A stretch of DNA of 64,000 nucleotides from Hermodice carunculata (lineage: Eukaryota; Annelida; Polychaeta; Eunicida; Amphinomidae): assembly GCA_964020975.1 (NCBI GenBank), contig CAXHWN010002574.1, forward strand, positions 459,001 to 523,000, written 5' to 3'. A program made the position numbers and the translations under genes. Below the pieces are notes generated by a model. The model saw nothing but the letters and a program-made list of their open reading frames with translations. It did no database searches and was not told where the DNA came from. Shown piece after piece: positions 16,148-30,389 of the stretch (positions within the stretch are counted from its first letter, which is position 1; each line of letters begins with the position of its first letter).

Positions 16148-18237
16148 TTCTAGCTGTCCTACAGAGTAAGATTTAAAATTGTTGGAGAATGCAATGGTAA
16201 TTCACAAAACCGTCATGTACAGCACTCTCAGTCAGCTCTGTATTGGAAACAGTCCACTCGTTTAATTATTAATTCTCCTTTTTTTTTTGGCTATTTTTGT
16301 GAATTTGTTTGTCCATTTTTAAGCAAAAGACAGAAGACTTTTTATGACACTCGTTTGTGCAGTTGATTGAAAAATGCAAAAGACCAATTGTTAGGACCAT
16401 TGAACCTAGGTGGGACATATGAATTGAGTGTCAAGGTCACCTAATGCCGGGTTGTTCACACCATCCTCTTACTTTACAATTTCATCTTATTCATTTATTT
16501 ATTTGCTGTTTTGAAAAAAAATAACAATCTTTGTCTTTTCGAAAGTGTGTGTGTGCCTTCTCCTTTTGGCAACTTGGCAGTACTTTAGCTTTGAGGTTCA
16601 CTTTCTGTCTTTTAAAAGCAGATTTGTATTTGGCTAATACAAATTATGTTTGACCATTGCACCTCTGTTCTTTGAATTTTGGGTGGAGGCCTATGTATGA
16701 CATTTCAATTGTCCGAATGACCTCTAGTCACCATTGTCTGTCAATAGTCAGAAATGAACTGAATTTGGAGAAAATTGTCTAATAAAGATGTTTTCCACCT
16801 GCTCCTTCAGTCTTTGCATTATGCGCGAATAAAAAATATGAATACTGTACATGCAAAAAATCCCCTTTTGCTTAGTAATTCGAGCTTTGGAAAGTAATTG
16901 AAGGATCGTAAAACTAGGTCATATGCATCTGGCCTATATATATCCATATGTTCATCAGATTTGTCAGATATGTTTTTTTATTTTAAGATTAAGGACTGAA
17001 AAGTATCAATATTGAAACATGTGCTATTCTAGATTGTTTTGTTTGCAACGACTAAAGCACCTTGTCTTTTCGTTTTTTAATTATCTGCTTTCCCATCATA
17101 TTAATCATATTGGTGAAATAATTTGTTTAGGCTTATTCATATGCTAGGTGGCCCCAGTGTCCTTAAGGTGGTGGATCTGAAACCAGCACCTTTGATTAAC
17201 CTCGAATTCCTCTTTTATATTTTTGGATAGTTTGATACTTAAACTACATGCTCTTAAAAACTCCCAATTTGTGAACATGAAATTTATATGAAAAAATTGA
17301 TCTCAAAACGTTCCTTCACACTGAATAATTTAAGCAGTGGTGAGCACATGGCGTTTATTTGCATGGGCATGATAATGAACCGTGTCATTGTTTGTACAGT
17401 CATTATTCCATGACCCCTGGAAACCAATTATGCCATTGACAAGGATCACTCATAGAGAACATGAAACCATTAGCCGCGACGAGAAGAATGGAACAGTTCA
17501 GACTAATCAATACCCACTAATTGTTGTGATTACTTTGAAATTCTCTATTGATGTAAATGCAAATTGGCACAATCCACTTTCTGGGCCATAAATACGGGAA
17601 GCGGCATGTGAACTCACACCCAAACAAGGCAAGTGTGGTTTTCCAAAGTTAAAAAAGTCGAGATTTAAGCCACAAAACTTACCTTTTTTAATGACAACAT
17701 CATAGAGCTAAAAACACACGTTTATTTCACACAATATTTCAGACACAGGACAGAAGACATGAGTGTCATATTACAACCATACATGCACAACAATTGACAA
17801 CTTTTTCTTTGAATGCACTTTTCTTGGAACTGATTTTGCTCAGCCTCTGCAATTTGTATCTCGCCTCACAAACGTACGTATTGTCCTATCACATTAAAGT
17901 CAACGGAGGTCAAAAGAAAAAAATCATATGCAGGAGCAGTTCCCAGGTTTTTTTTCTGACAGTCCCTTCTGTGACTTTTGGAGCAATTTATAGAAAGAAA
18001 ATGAACAACCTGTCAGGATTAAATTACAAATTTCATAACCATTTTTGATGCTCTTTCAGGACTCACCATTGAATTTGATCCTGGACATGGATATACAATT
18101 CAAACTTCTTCTGATATCAACTTAAAAAAAAAAGCAATTTTGTGCGACTTCTACATGAAAAATGTAAAAATTCTACCAAATCAGAAAGAATGCAATAAAA
18201 TATTAAAGAAAAACCCCTCCAATCCTGAAATAATAAT
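16148..18237. other. No gene seen
   Basis: AT-rich, with a TG-type run near 16545 and T runs. The frames at 17382-17591 and 17794-18048 carry no recognisable motif and are taken as chance. Confidence 0.45.
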
Positions 18238-18480
18238 AAAAAAAAAAAAACTGTGGATACAAATCTATGGATAGGTAGTAATTATAAAGTGTATAAGTTT
18301 AATGTACTTGTAAAAAAAAAAAACAAAACAAAAACAAAACAAAAAAAAGCAAAAAATAAAAAAAAACCAAAAAAAAAAAAAAAAAAAACAAAAAAAAAAA
18401 AAAAAAAATAAAAAACAAAAACAAAAACAAAAAAAAACAAAAAAACAAAAACAAAAACAAAAAAAACAAAAAAAACAAAT
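18238..18480. repeat. A-rich low-complexity tract, (AAAAAC)n type
   Basis: About 240 bases of A with scattered C and a few T or G. The opposite strand gives Phe-rich frames of up to 90 codons that are artefacts. It might be an enlarged poly-A tail of an old retroposon, but no body was found next to it. Confidence 0.9.
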
Positions 18481-19049
18481 GGGTAATATCCATCCAAAAT
18501 TGCCAGTCTCACTGCACGCAAGCTTAACAAGGGTCATCCTGGCATAACCAGTTTTTATATCATGTTCTCTTGTGTTGCAAATAGAACTGTTATGTATGTG
18601 TATTATACCTCACCTGCACGTATTACTGTCAAATAAACCACTTCGGAGCTCTGAGTTTAATAAGACTTACCTGAAGCTGCTGCTACATTACGGTGGGCAA
18701 TTTTAACTTAGCCCCCAATACTATAGGTTGTGAATGGAATCCAGTCAGTCTTCAGTCACCAGTTGGTTATGAGTATGGAACAGGGGCACCTTATTGTTAT
18801 GTGGTAGAAGCAGTAGAAATATGTTACTGACAACTTTGTACATGGGGAGAAAAAGAAACATGGTAGAACATTTTCTTTGCACACAGACTGTTCAACATAT
18901 TTTTTAAGACACAAGTTAATGTTGACTGATGGCTAATAACCATGATACCACTCCTTGCTTCTAATAATATAACACCAATGCACCATAACACATTTTTGAT
19001 AGACTTACTATGTCGATGTACTCGTCAAAAAGAAATTGATATGTATGTA

Positions 19050-19410
19050 ATTTTCTGTGTTGATGTTATAATTTTGTTGCAGGTTTTCAGTAGTGCGACA
19101 CTCTAACAAAACATGCAGTTCTGTTTCGACTTGACCACAGACAGAGAGTCTTTGGTCCCGTTCAATACAGGCCTATCTTCCTGTCTGTATTTGAAATCTA
19201 TGAGAGCTTTAGCCTTACACGTAAGCACGTGGCAGTTGTTCTTGTCCATTCGGGAACATTATCTGAAAAAATCTTATGTACACCCAATGTTGGGTACAAA
19301 TGCAGGTAAGTTTGGAGGTTTGTGGTATCTGCTGTATGGATTTGGTGCTTAATGATGTCAAAATCTTTTGTTTTTTGGTTTACCGCATTAATACTTTGTA
19401 TTTTATTCAA
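19050..19410 (-). pseudogene. C-terminal part of LINE ORF2
   Basis: Readings 'CLRVRLKALIDFKYRQEDRP' and, after a frame change, 'TELHVLLECRTTENLQ' match the end of many LINE proteins, where 'LRI..H.L.IE.GR......R' is followed by a Cys/His 'C..C.....E...H.L..C' finger. Two of the finger cysteines cannot be placed. It lies in order downstream of the reverse transcriptase block. Confidence 0.65.
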
Positions 19411-19918
19411 TCCAAAGTCTTCTTGGTGTCTTAATTGCCCGGGCTAAATTTATTACTTTGGCTATATAGCTTTTACTGAAGTCCTTCCTGGCACTGAATT
19501 TCTGAAAATAAGAAGTCTGTCTATCTTCAATAAAACCTCTGGCAGTGCTTACAGCAAGCTTTGCTGAGATCACAACATTGGTTGTTATTTCCCTTACGGA
19601 TATCCACTGTTTAAGGGTACTCTTGTATGGTCGTCAGCCAGACTAAGGTGTTCTGTCAACCAGCTTTCGCAGCTGCATATAACATATGTTATTAAAGCAC
19701 TTTCCCCCCACTTTCATTTTTACTTTAAATGGTGCATCAAAGCTTTTCCTAATAAACAAATAACACTTCATTACACTAGAAAAATTAGTATCATTGTGCT
19801 CTTGCACTTATTTTTAAATCTGAATTAGCTTACCAGAATTGGTTTGCCCAGGTAAACATATGTTAATGAATGGATAATGCTATATTTCCAAGACTAATAT
19901 CACCTGGGTCCTTTACTG

Positions 19919-20800
19919 TCATGTATATTGATTTTGATGGGTTTGTCGCCACTCCAATGTTGTTTGAGAATGATACAATTTGTTTAATTTGGCAGTTAAT
20001 TTTCCGTGGGATGTGGAAAAAGCAACCGTGTCATCCATAAACAAAGGGCAATGAAAAATATGTACCGAACCATCTGACTTTGACGTACCTATTGCATCTA
20101 TTGTTGTATCAATGAAAAAAGTGAACAGCAAATTGCTGAGTGGGCCACCTGTTGTTTCACCAAGCGTATTGCTAAATACTTCATCGCCTGTTTTACACTT
20201 CAATTTTATTAAACTTTGTGCCACAGCTTTAAAAAATGAAGCTTCACATCCTTTTCGGCCAGACGTTTTGGTTGATTTTATTTACTCTCGCATACATCTT
20301 TGTAATCCACAAAAGCAATGTCCACTTTTCGTCTGTTTTTCCCCAAGATGACTATTAAAACCCGGATTGTGAGAATCTGTTCATCACATCCTCTGCCCAG
20401 TCCTGATCCGGTCTATTATTCCCTTGCAGTGTACCAAAGGTGAAACGGGTACTGGGTATAATGCCATATCATTTGGCCAACACTTCTGCAATGCATATAC
20501 CTCTATATTTAGCAGGGTCGATATGTTTGCCGTTTTTGTAAATGGTTAACAATGTTTGCTACAGACCAATGTTCCAATGTTTTGTATTTACCATAACAAA
20601 ACTTGACTGTATAAGGTAACCAGCAGAATAATTTATCCTTTAGGATCTTTAATACTGCAGGGGCAATGCCATTTGTTCTCGGTGCTTTATTGGGTTTCAA
20701 ATTTTTCATAGCACTTTCAACTTCAGTCTTTTGTATTGGGTCATCAAATAATGGTATGTAAACATTTGCTAACTCCAATATGATATCATTTTCTTTCATC
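19919..20800 (-). pseudogene. LINE reverse transcriptase domain, broken
   Basis: The minus-strand frame at 20509-20799 reads 'DPIQKTEVESAMKNLKPNKA' followed by 'NGIAPAVLKILKDKLF', the first conserved block of LINE reverse transcriptases ('EV..A...LK..KAPG.DGI..E.LK'). The frame at 19919-20224 reads 'GPLSNLLFTFFID' and then 'CPLFMDDTVAF', corresponding to 'G..LSP.LF..Y.D' and the catalytic 'YADD' box, here FMDD. The region between the frames is degraded and shorter than normal. It would copy RNA onto nicked DNA. Non-functional because of shifts and stops. Confidence 0.88.
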
Positions 20801-21259
20801 TCCGCACAAATGGTTTCAGCACTTTAGAGGAGTTACACTGTTTTTACAACTTTTAATCACTAGGTCTGTTTTCGGTCGTAGTTGAGTTAACTGAACTTTT
20901 CCAGCTTATTGTATGCCATATACTTTTTGGATCTTTCATACGTAGTATAGTTTGTCATCTGGTATGCGAGGTACATGGACCTTAAATTCCTTCAACTAGA
21001 ATATTTCTTACTTGAAATCGTGACTGTTTCGCCGTCTCGTATAACAGGTCAAATTCAGTAGAGGAAAGATTTTCAGTGCTATAAATAGAATACCATATAT
21101 CATCTAGCGTTGGTAACTTCTGACAAAAATAATTTATCGTAAGGAACGATACTTTCCATTTTTATTGGTAACTTCCCACTATTTGACTTTATTGTACCGT
21201 CTTTTTCTAGATATCTACCTCTTTCACGAACACCCGATATGATTACAGTACAACTCAGT

Positions 21260-21990
21260 TCAACAATTATTGGGGCATGAGTTAGATGGTAAAGCACAGG
21301 TCTTGTGTATTTTAAACTCAGTAATGTTTTGTACGATTTGAGACGAACATATTGCCCAGTCTAACTGTGAGATCCGACGGTATTTTTGACTAAATGTCAG
21401 ATCATCATCCGCATTACAATTTTTTTTAATCATCACATGGTTCACAGGCAATAGACTATTTTTCTTACACAGATTAAGAATATCTTTACCATTTGTTTTT
21501 ATTATTTTGTCAGGGTTATTTGAGTATATTAAGCCTATACCTGAGGCCTGTTCAACTGCCGATAGGTTATGCATTCGAGCGTTTAAGCGACCGATTATAG
21601 TTACATCAGAATACTGATGACTTCGTTCTTGGGTTGTTGAAAGCCAAGAGGGGTCATAAAAGGGTGGATCACAACGGGAAATGTAAACAGCCCATTATCA
21701 TTCTCCACTTGGGAATGTGATTCACTCCTGATCTTTGGTAGTAAAAATGTCACTTATCCTAGACCAAAATTGTTAACTGAGTAGCACCGTTACCCCACTG
21801 CGTAGTTCCTCACCGCCGAAAACTCGGCTTATGATACATTCAAAGCCTGGTAGGTAAATGCTTATGAGTACTTAAGTTCATGTAAGGCTATAACATCAAA
21901 TTGATTTGTAAGTTTGAGGATTTTTCCTCCCTCTAACTTTGATGTGGCTCCATTCATATTTCTGGAACAAATAAAAAATGTGTTTTTCAC
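21260..21990 (-). pseudogene. LINE endonuclease domain, broken
   Basis: The start reads 'NMNGATSKLEGGKIL', then 'NQFDVIALHELKYS', the usual N-terminal 'YDVI.LQET' block whose Glu helps bind the metal. Further on, 'SDVTIIGRLNARMHNL' stands for the 'GDFNAR' block and 'QLDWAICSSQ' for the 'IDYVF' block near the end; between them is 'GKDILNLCKKNSLLPVNH', the 'G..L.....  L.I.NT' region. The domain would nick the target DNA. The 'GDFN' Asp is replaced by Arg-Leu in 'GRLNAR', and stops and shifts separate the blocks, so it is dead. Confidence 0.85.
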
Positions 21991-24029
21991 CCAACAATCT
22001 AGAACAAAGATGGTCGAAACTAATCAATGACAACCCAATCAACTGTCAAACAATGAGTGTTGAAGTAAAAAGTCACATGCTAACCTTGGTTTTCTGGCTT
22101 TTTTTCTGTTATTTCTGCATCCATCTCTTATGCAGGTCCGCTCTTTTCGTATCAACGGGTGAATATGTTCATGCAGATTTTCGATATATTCTTGATGTCG
22201 ATTTTGACATAACCTCATGTGCAGCTTTGAGCTTTTTTGCATCTTCTAATATCAGTTAGCTTTATTCCGGCATTCCAAGGACAACAAGGTACATTTTTAC
22301 CTGATTAAAAATACCATGTGTTTCTAACTAACCAGTATACAATCCAATGTACACTTGTAACACAGTAACTTTATTGGGGTCATTACATTTTAAGTACGAT
22401 TTTGAGTATAGATGCATGACTTAAATATGTGACTTTCTACCAGTTTTTCATAAGTTTTTTTTGTGGTCAAAATGCACCGCTCTACTTCCAAAGATCTATG
22501 CATTTCAGGAGTAGCCTGCCTCTTTTTTCCCTCTGCCTCATTTCTTTGTATCTTTGCCTGTCGCATGGCAATTCTTCAAAACTAGACTTGCAGAACATAA
22601 TAATATCGTCATTTTATGAAATACTAACCTAAAAGATAATAAGTAAATAAGGAAAATAAAATAAAATATAATAAAATAAACTAAAATAAAATAAAATAAA
22701 ATGAAAATTAAACTAAATAAAAAAAAATTATCAGATTTCAATGTATATTTACTCAAGCACCGTTCGTTTTACTTGACTCATTGTTCGGTCGAGAATGCTA
22801 ATTTTTAATGTGAGCTCTTGTGTAAAGTTTTGATTTTATATAAAATGAACTCTTTTACTAGCAGCCCACAAATTATCTAAAAGGCCACTAGCAGTACATA
22901 CAACATGCAAGGTATCCATACCATCACTTAAACCTTTTGGGCTGGTTGATCGTTCTGAATCTGTGTTAGCTTTCACAGAAAAGCTGTGTCATATTAGGAA
23001 GAAATAATAATCATCCCACACTTCCAAGACCCAATAACCATCAAGTAGGCTCTTTTTCATTACTGGTATACGAATTATACCTCCGCGATTTCAAAATTTA
23101 TCAAGACAAAAACGTTATTTAGAGACCGGTTATCGATCAAACAAAGCAACATGGTATATTGGTATTTATACTTTTGGCAATGCCACGGTAAAACATTCAC
23201 ATTGGTATACTCAAGATGTTGTTCAATACCATTTCGTGAGTAGCAACTTACTAAATGTTCATCTTATATTCTGTGTAAGAAACGCATAAAAGTAGGGTAT
23301 ATTTGTCCTGCATATTTGTGAAAGTAGTGTAAGACTGATATTTGTGACAGAAATATTGAAACGTGTCGTTCATTTACTGTCTGAAACCTGCCGATTAAAT
23401 TGTGATTATGAATATATTTTGTTGCTGAAAACGTCCTTGCAGACTTTTATCCTACACTCTGAGATTACGCCTGATGATGTATTGTTTGTCATCCATAACG
23501 TCAAAACTCATCTTCAAATGTTAATGTGAAGAAATAAATTGGAAACAAGCAGTCACCCATAAAAAGTAACTGTTCAGAATAGTACTAATAATACACTCGG
23601 CAAAACTACATCCAGCACTCAGTAGAGTAAATACCTAGTTTTCTAAATTCAAAAATGCATTATCAGGCTATTTTGCATCCGCACCGAGGGTTCATTAAAA
23701 AAATTACTCTATATTCGGGAGCGTTATTTCCTAACTCGCCAAATACAATTTTTATCTTTCTTCCAAATTCTATGTGTAAGTTTTTTGTTGTGAATACTTG
23801 GATTGGAATATTGTCGCTCAAAGAACAAGAACTTTCAAGTGAATGTGGTGTGCGGGATGGGATAGAGACGGATTTTTGATATGCTTCATTATAGTGGTAT
23901 CAGTGGCAGCTGGAATGAATGTAATGCAATTTAATAGAGTTCATTATGGAAGTATAGGAGCACACAAACATTGCTTGTACTTTCGTTGAACCAGGTTCCA
24001 GCTGAGTTCATCACTTATGACAACGCCGA
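21991..24029. other. No gene seen; one unassigned frame
   Basis: A/T-rich DNA with an (AAAAT)n-like run at about 22648-22700. A 61-codon plus frame at 23344-23529 (ends TPDDVLFVIHNVKTHLQMLM) has mixed composition that looks somewhat protein-like, but I recognise no family and see no flanking splice-site support. Confidence 0.35.
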
Positions 24030-24045
24030 ATAAATATATATATAT

Positions 24046-24117
<72 letters not shown>

Positions 24118-24156
24118 TTATATAAACATACATGTATATATATCATATATATATAT

Positions 24157-24237
<81 letters not shown>

Positions 24238-24246
24238 ATATATATA
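24030..24246. repeat. (TA)n microsatellite, interrupted
   Basis: Over 200 bases of TA broken by short spacers (ataaacatacatgt, tcat) and TATG units near the edges. Confidence 0.96.
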
Positions 24247-25633
24247 AATAAAAAGGACTTCGTCGATTAAAGGATAATATCAATTCTTCCTGCTGGTACA
24301 AGAATGATAGGTTTCGAAGCCTGCAATAGCAAGACTGCACCGGCTCCTGTCCTGCTCGCCGAAAAGTATTTACCCAAAACGCCAAAACGATCTTAGTATC
24401 TAGTGATATTATCATAGAAAATAGGAACTTGCAATTGTGGATTGGTATTCCGTCCATATTCTGGGGATGGAAGGATATGCCACCCCCCAAAAAATAAATT
24501 GCCTTCTTCTTGAAGACAGATTGCGAGATCATCAGCAAATTCTTTGATCATTCGTCTTACAGATGGTAATACTGTACTCATAATAGCATTTTTACATGTT
24601 CTTGTTTTGTTTGTTTTTTTTTTTTTTTTCATATCTTGATGAGATGTACTTGAGATTAGTGGAACAATAGCTTTGAAAATGGTCAAAACCAACTCCACAC
24701 ACCCATAGTTTTAATTTCTTAAAGATGATATTTATCCTTTTTGTTTGTCTTTGGTTGATCTTTTGTTATTTTCCACTTCTTTTAGATTGCTCAGTCAATA
24801 TTCTTTGTCCCTGATTTGGATATATTTGGCATAGTTTCCTTGTGTGGCCAGGATGTGCAAGTTTTCTATTTTTAATTCCCAAGTAAAGCAATGGTCATTA
24901 AGTTTATATGATGATTTAGCCAATATGGTGACACCACATTCATGTACATATAGTGTTTTCTAAAGTCAATTGGATTTGGAAGGATGATCGGATTTGAAGA
25001 TTTCTACAAAGAGTATCCGAAAGAATATGTACTGGTCATTGTATAGTGTTCCAATAAATGGTTTTTTTTTTTTTTTTTTTTGTTTTTTGTTTTCTTTTTT
25101 TTTAAATTTTTATTTGGGGGGGGGGGAGGCCCTACAGCTACAAAACTTTTGTGTTTCAGATCCTAGTCAGTCTATGTTAAATGGGGTGTACTATATGATC
25201 ATTAGTCACGTAGTTGCACAGATTTATTTGGGAATTTTCTTGCAAGATTTGCATTTTTTTCTAAGACCACTCGGTCAATTGTTTAAAAAGCACATAGATA
25301 TAGCTTTCCTACGTCCTGGGTCTTGACATGTTTAAACATGTGGGGCTGCAGTTATCTTTTCTTGTCTTTGTTTTTGTGTGTTTTATATTTACATATTTTT
25401 TTTTAAATTCTTTTTCCAACGTACAGGTGTCTTTTCAGTTCGCTTCCATCATCATTGAACGATATCCCTTCCATCTTACTGGAAATTATGCAAGCTAAAA
25501 AGCTGAAATGCATACACAAACTAATCATATTAAATTAAGTTATGGAAATTCCTTTTTCTGAAACCAAGACCTAAATTGGAAACTGGTATTAACACAAACC
25601 AGGAGAGATACATAGGCACACAGACAGACAGAC
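24247..25633. other. No gene seen; T-rich and G-run patches
   Basis: T tracts at about 24617 and 25059-25105 and a G9 run near 25117. Short frames have no recognisable motif. Confidence 0.45.
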
Positions 25634-25800
<167 letters not shown>

Positions 25801-26081
25801 TTGAGAGAGTATTTTTCAGCCATACATCATTAGTTTTTCATGTTTAACACATCCAACCACCGTCAACTAATCTCCACAAGTTTGTATATGGATACTTGCT
25901 ATTTGTCGTACACCTTGTGCAAAAGGGGTTCCACTGCTGTTATATTTCTGTGTATTTTGGTGTATTTCTGCTTGTAGATGCCCTATCCCCGTTTCCGACT
26001 GAAATCCTGTAGAATGTAGGCGCACGTGGTCTCTACTGAAGTATGTACTTAGTGGTGTTCTTATTTTTTTATGGACTGTAC

Positions 26082-27870
26082 TTTTTAGCTCGGCTGAGCG
26101 TATGTTATTACTAGCCATCCATTGTCCGTCCGTCGTCTGCTGTCTGTCGTTCGTCGTCCCTGATCAATAATTCACATCTTCGACTTCACTTCCATAAAAA
26201 CCGTCAGCCACATTCACTTCACCTTCGTGGGGATGTGCCTGGGGTGGGTCAATACCAAGTGTGTTTAAATGGTCATGCTACAGTGATTTTTGGACTTTTT
26301 ATGAATTTATTTATTTTTGTTTTTTTGTTTTTTGTTTTTTGTTTTTTTTGTTTTTGTTTTTGTTTTTTTTTTTTTTGGGGGGGGGAGGCAGACCTTAAAA
26401 AATCTACTTTTCCCAAACTGCTTATCTAATTGCTTTACATCGCACAGAGATACTCCCGGTGACTTCTGAATTTGTTCACTAGATGTCACTGACATTTATT
26501 CTATTTTGTTATATTGTTTTTTTATTTTTGCCATTTTTACTTTCTACTCCAGAACCGTCACTCAGATTAAACTGAAACTTGCAGGATAAGTTCTTTGTGA
26601 ACGATTCAAACAAATTTGTTCACTAGGCGGCGCTGCTGTGGGTGCCAGATTTTTTAAGGATTTTTTCAATTCGGGTACTTATCGGTGAATGTGGCTTTCC
26701 TATTGATTACAATGTAAGCCAATGGGCATTCTCATGCTAGTTCATATTTTTGACTACTTCTCAAAAACCGTCATCTAGATTGACTTAGAGCTTAGCGGCA
26801 GTGTATCTTGGGGGAGTTTCTACTAGGTTTGTTAAAATGGTCACGCTCAAGCGATTTTTTAAAAAAGAATAATGACTTTTTTGTTCCTTTTTTGGACAAA
26901 TCTTACAAGATCCTCTTCGCCACAAACTTTCACCCAATTGCTTTGATATTATATAATAACACTCCTACGGACTTTTAATTTCTTAAGTTCTTCACCAGCT
27001 GGTGCTGCAATTTTTATTTTTCATGTTTTATGAATTTTTATGTGTTTTCGTTACTTATTTCTTCGACAGAATCGTCTGTCAGATTAAGTTGAACCTTTGT
27101 GAAAAATGTTTCTTGTGAAAGGGTCAAGCAAACATGTTCACTACGTAGCACTGCTGTGGATTCCTGATTTTAACCATTTTTTTTCAATTCAGGTACTTAT
27201 CGCTAAATGGCCCTTTTCTATAGCTTACTATGCAATTCAATGTGCATTCCAATGCATTCTAATGGTAATTCATATTTTGGATTTTTTGAATAAAATGTCT
27301 TTCAGATTTACTTTACACTTGGTGGCAATGTACCTTGGGTGGGTCTCTTCCCACCTTGTTTAAACAATGATGCTGCATTAATGTTTGGATTTTATATGAT
27401 TTTTTACAAAATTCTTGAAAAAAGTTTAAATCGGAAAGTTTATCAGGGAGATTTCTTGTAATGGCTATAACTGAAATGATTTTGTCCAAATTTTTTTTCA
27501 AACCCTGGTAGGAATGTACCTTTTATAAGTGTCTACCTATTTTGTGCAAATGGTCATGCTCCAGTGATGTTTGGACTTTGACCTCATTCCCAAAGTCACA
27601 GGACGACTGACACGAAATTTACTGCTTATTTGATAATTTGAGATATGTTTTGAGTGACCTGGACCCTGTTTCTGGGGTCACAGTGCAACATACACGAATT
27701 TTACTCTTCGTCATAACTTGAGAACTACTTGAACTGGGACCCGGATGTTGCACATGTTAGTGTTCTTCTGTAAAGGTCAGACTTACTCAGTACATGGTGA
27801 CCTTGATCCTATCCCAAGTTCACAAAGCTGCAAGTGTGATGCATGTCTGTGTCAGCTCAACTCTTGCTTT
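26082..27870 (+). repeat. Dispersed ~550-bp tandem repeat family, plus orientation
   Basis: The left border reads tttttagctcggctgagcg, followed by a CCGTCCGTCGTC-rich stretch at 26125-26158. Related blocks recur: 'gtgggtc..accaa..gtttaaatggtcatgct' at about 26240, a like block at 26803, again at 27328 and 27512; and 'accgtc..cagatta..(t/c)tgaa' at 26552, 26768 and 27070. So there are about three units of ~525-570 bp plus a shorter one. The same family stands on the minus strand at 47.98-49.31 kb. Towards 27.57-27.83 kb it ends in three 'tgacct...gtcac' blocks. No protein is encoded. A T-rich tract at 26310-26383 lies inside. Confidence 0.82.
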
Positions 27871-27979
27871 AATTAGGCGACGATCATTAAAGATGTACGT
27901 TTTAAGTCTGAGGGTATAATGTTCGGGTATGTATACGTATTGTTGTCAAACCAACCGATCAGATCTTCGAGCGGACCGG

Positions 27980-28492
<513 letters not shown>

Positions 28493-28717
28493 CCACAATC
28501 TGGTGTCACATACAGCGTTCTTGGATTTGAATAATCTTCTCTGTAATCTTTTACCACTTTTGCCATAAGTAGCTTCTTGAGCCATCTAAGAGAAAACGAT
28601 TTAACGATTAAGTGACAAAGAATGGACGCATGAGTAGTTAAATGTATCCACATATTGTCACAGTATCGCAGTTCCGTGGTTCCCACCGTAATGCCAAATT
28701 GTATTTGTACTACACGC

Positions 28718-28840
28718 ACGCACACACACACACACACACACACATACGACGAAAAACTGATGATTTCGGCCGTAGAGAAAGCTAAAAAAAGGAAAAAGAA
28801 AAAAAAAAAACAAAAAAAAAAACAAAAACAAAAAAAACAA
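28718..28840. repeat. (CA)n and A-rich low-complexity tract
   Basis: A CGCACG-to-CA run at 28718-28744 and an A-rich AAAAAC-type run at 28782-28840. Confidence 0.93.
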
Positions 28841-29530
28841 ACCCAGACAACATCAGTGTTGGGAATTACCATGCACTTAAATCACGATTATAACAACCAC
28901 GTTTTACGAAATATGTAAAATAATTTTAACAGAGTGTAATATTTGCCTCTAATACATCTATTTTTCTATTTCTGAACCCAATTAAAACTAAGGTTATGCC
29001 TACATTAAAAGTAATATGACGGTTATTGATTAATCCGAAATTGATTGATGATGTACAGAGGGAGTAAAACTTCATTTTAGTTACAAAGTAAAACAAGTGA
29101 TCGTAGGATGGTTTATACAGTTCCTCTTTAATGCAAAGCTGAATTTATACTTCTGCATGTTATCCGCGCCGTAGCTAGCAGGGAGCAACAGTGGACAATA
29201 GTGAGAGCCGAACGGGTATGCCACTTGCCATCTGGCATTCTGCCCTCATGTCCATGAATTTCAAGTGACTTTGTGGGTATCCAGTCTCTGCACCATCGGC
29301 TGCTGTTTTCTGCCAAGGAGAGTGACCGTAGATTTTCAAGTGTCCATTTGCCAATGAAAGCATTTGCAAATCCCTCCCAAAATAGGTATAGGTATAGTGC
29401 AGGCTTTGTACGTGTAGGTTAATTGATCAACCTATGGCCACAGTTTTACTTACCGTTATCACGTAGCCAGGTCTTTTATAACATGTACTTGAGATTATGC
29501 CATTACGAATAAGCTACACATTGATAAAAT
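28841..29530. other. No gene seen
   Basis: Unremarkable DNA left of the long inverted-repeat unit. A minus frame at 29128-29369 overlaps 'ctccctcccaaaat' sequence but carries no known motif. Confidence 0.4.
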
Positions 29531-30050
29531 AGTCCAGGAGATGAGACACCTTTATTTATGTTTTCGAGTGCATTTTGTTTGAACATGTTTTCTAAGGCAG
29601 AAATACCTGGAGAAATCAAATCTGGCAGTCTTACAAGCTGAAAGTGGTCCATTTTCTTTCCATACAGCTGTTTTGGGGGGAATCTCACCTTGCAAAATTG
29701 GCACAAAATTAAGGGGTAGGGGAAATTTAAACGGCCATATCTTCGTCCATATTGCTTACATCAGAATGAGTTACCCCTCAAAATGTTTTTATATAGCCCC
29801 TCTAGCCAATAAAGTAAACTAAATTTGAATATGTTATTTAGTGACGTCAACAGAGGTCATAAGGTCACCAAAATGGGTCACAGGCTATACCTCCTGGAGG
29901 CTCCAGAAAAAACACCACAAACTAGAAGAAACAAGACCAAAATGATTTATTTGACTTTTATTTAGTAGAAAAGATAATGCTTCACACATCTGCCCACAGT
30001 AAATCTTTGTAAAAGACAATCTGCATTGTTTTAAACAAACTGATTCAAAT
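29531..30050 (-). repeat. Left inverted arm
   Basis: Reverse complement of the right arm at 34145-34662. It contains, reading outwards on the minus strand, a frame that starts MCQFCKVRFPPKQ and runs on through SPGISALENMFKQ to the arm's edge, matching the right arm's frame with six amino-acid changes in about 59. Confidence 0.95.
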
Positions 30051-30389
30051 TACATTGCTTTTTCATCAAATTTTGACATTTTCCACTCGGGTACATTGCT
30101 TGACATTGTAAAGTGGTCAGCAGCTGTTAGGCTAACTTTCTGAACTACAGGATTACGCAAAGCTCGGATACATTGCTTATGGTCTTTTTTGACCACTTGG
30201 ATGACAGAGAGGACTCAACAGATGAAGTTTGGTACTTGTGAAAGGGACTATAAGTTCACACTGACAACATCACTAGCATAACTCATTGCCATTTCCAAAC
30301 ATAGTCAGACTTGCTGCAAAATAATGGAAATATATATCACCCTTTGATATATCAAGAAAGCTGAATCAAGGGTGTTCAAGTGCTTCATA

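Larger units (their letters stand above)
18950..21990 (-). mobile_element. LINE (non-LTR retrotransposon), decayed, nearly full ORF2
   Basis: Reading from the right end on the minus strand, the parts follow the standard order: an apurinic-type endonuclease (about 21990-21260), a reverse transcriptase (about 20800-19900) and a C-terminal tail (about 19410-19050). Motifs are given under the parts. Several stops and frameshifts break the coding sequence, so it is a pseudo-element. The 5' UTR and any ORF1 are not recognised; a minus frame at 22039-22242 rich in basic residues directly upstream might belong to it. No simple-sequence 3' tail or target duplication was delimited. The clade (Jockey/CR1/RTE-like) cannot be settled by eye. 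Confidence 0.88.

Noticed and set aside
18265-18537. Phe-rich frames of 64-90 codons on the minus strand
   Set aside because: Products of an A-rich low-complexity tract, present in several overlapping phases.
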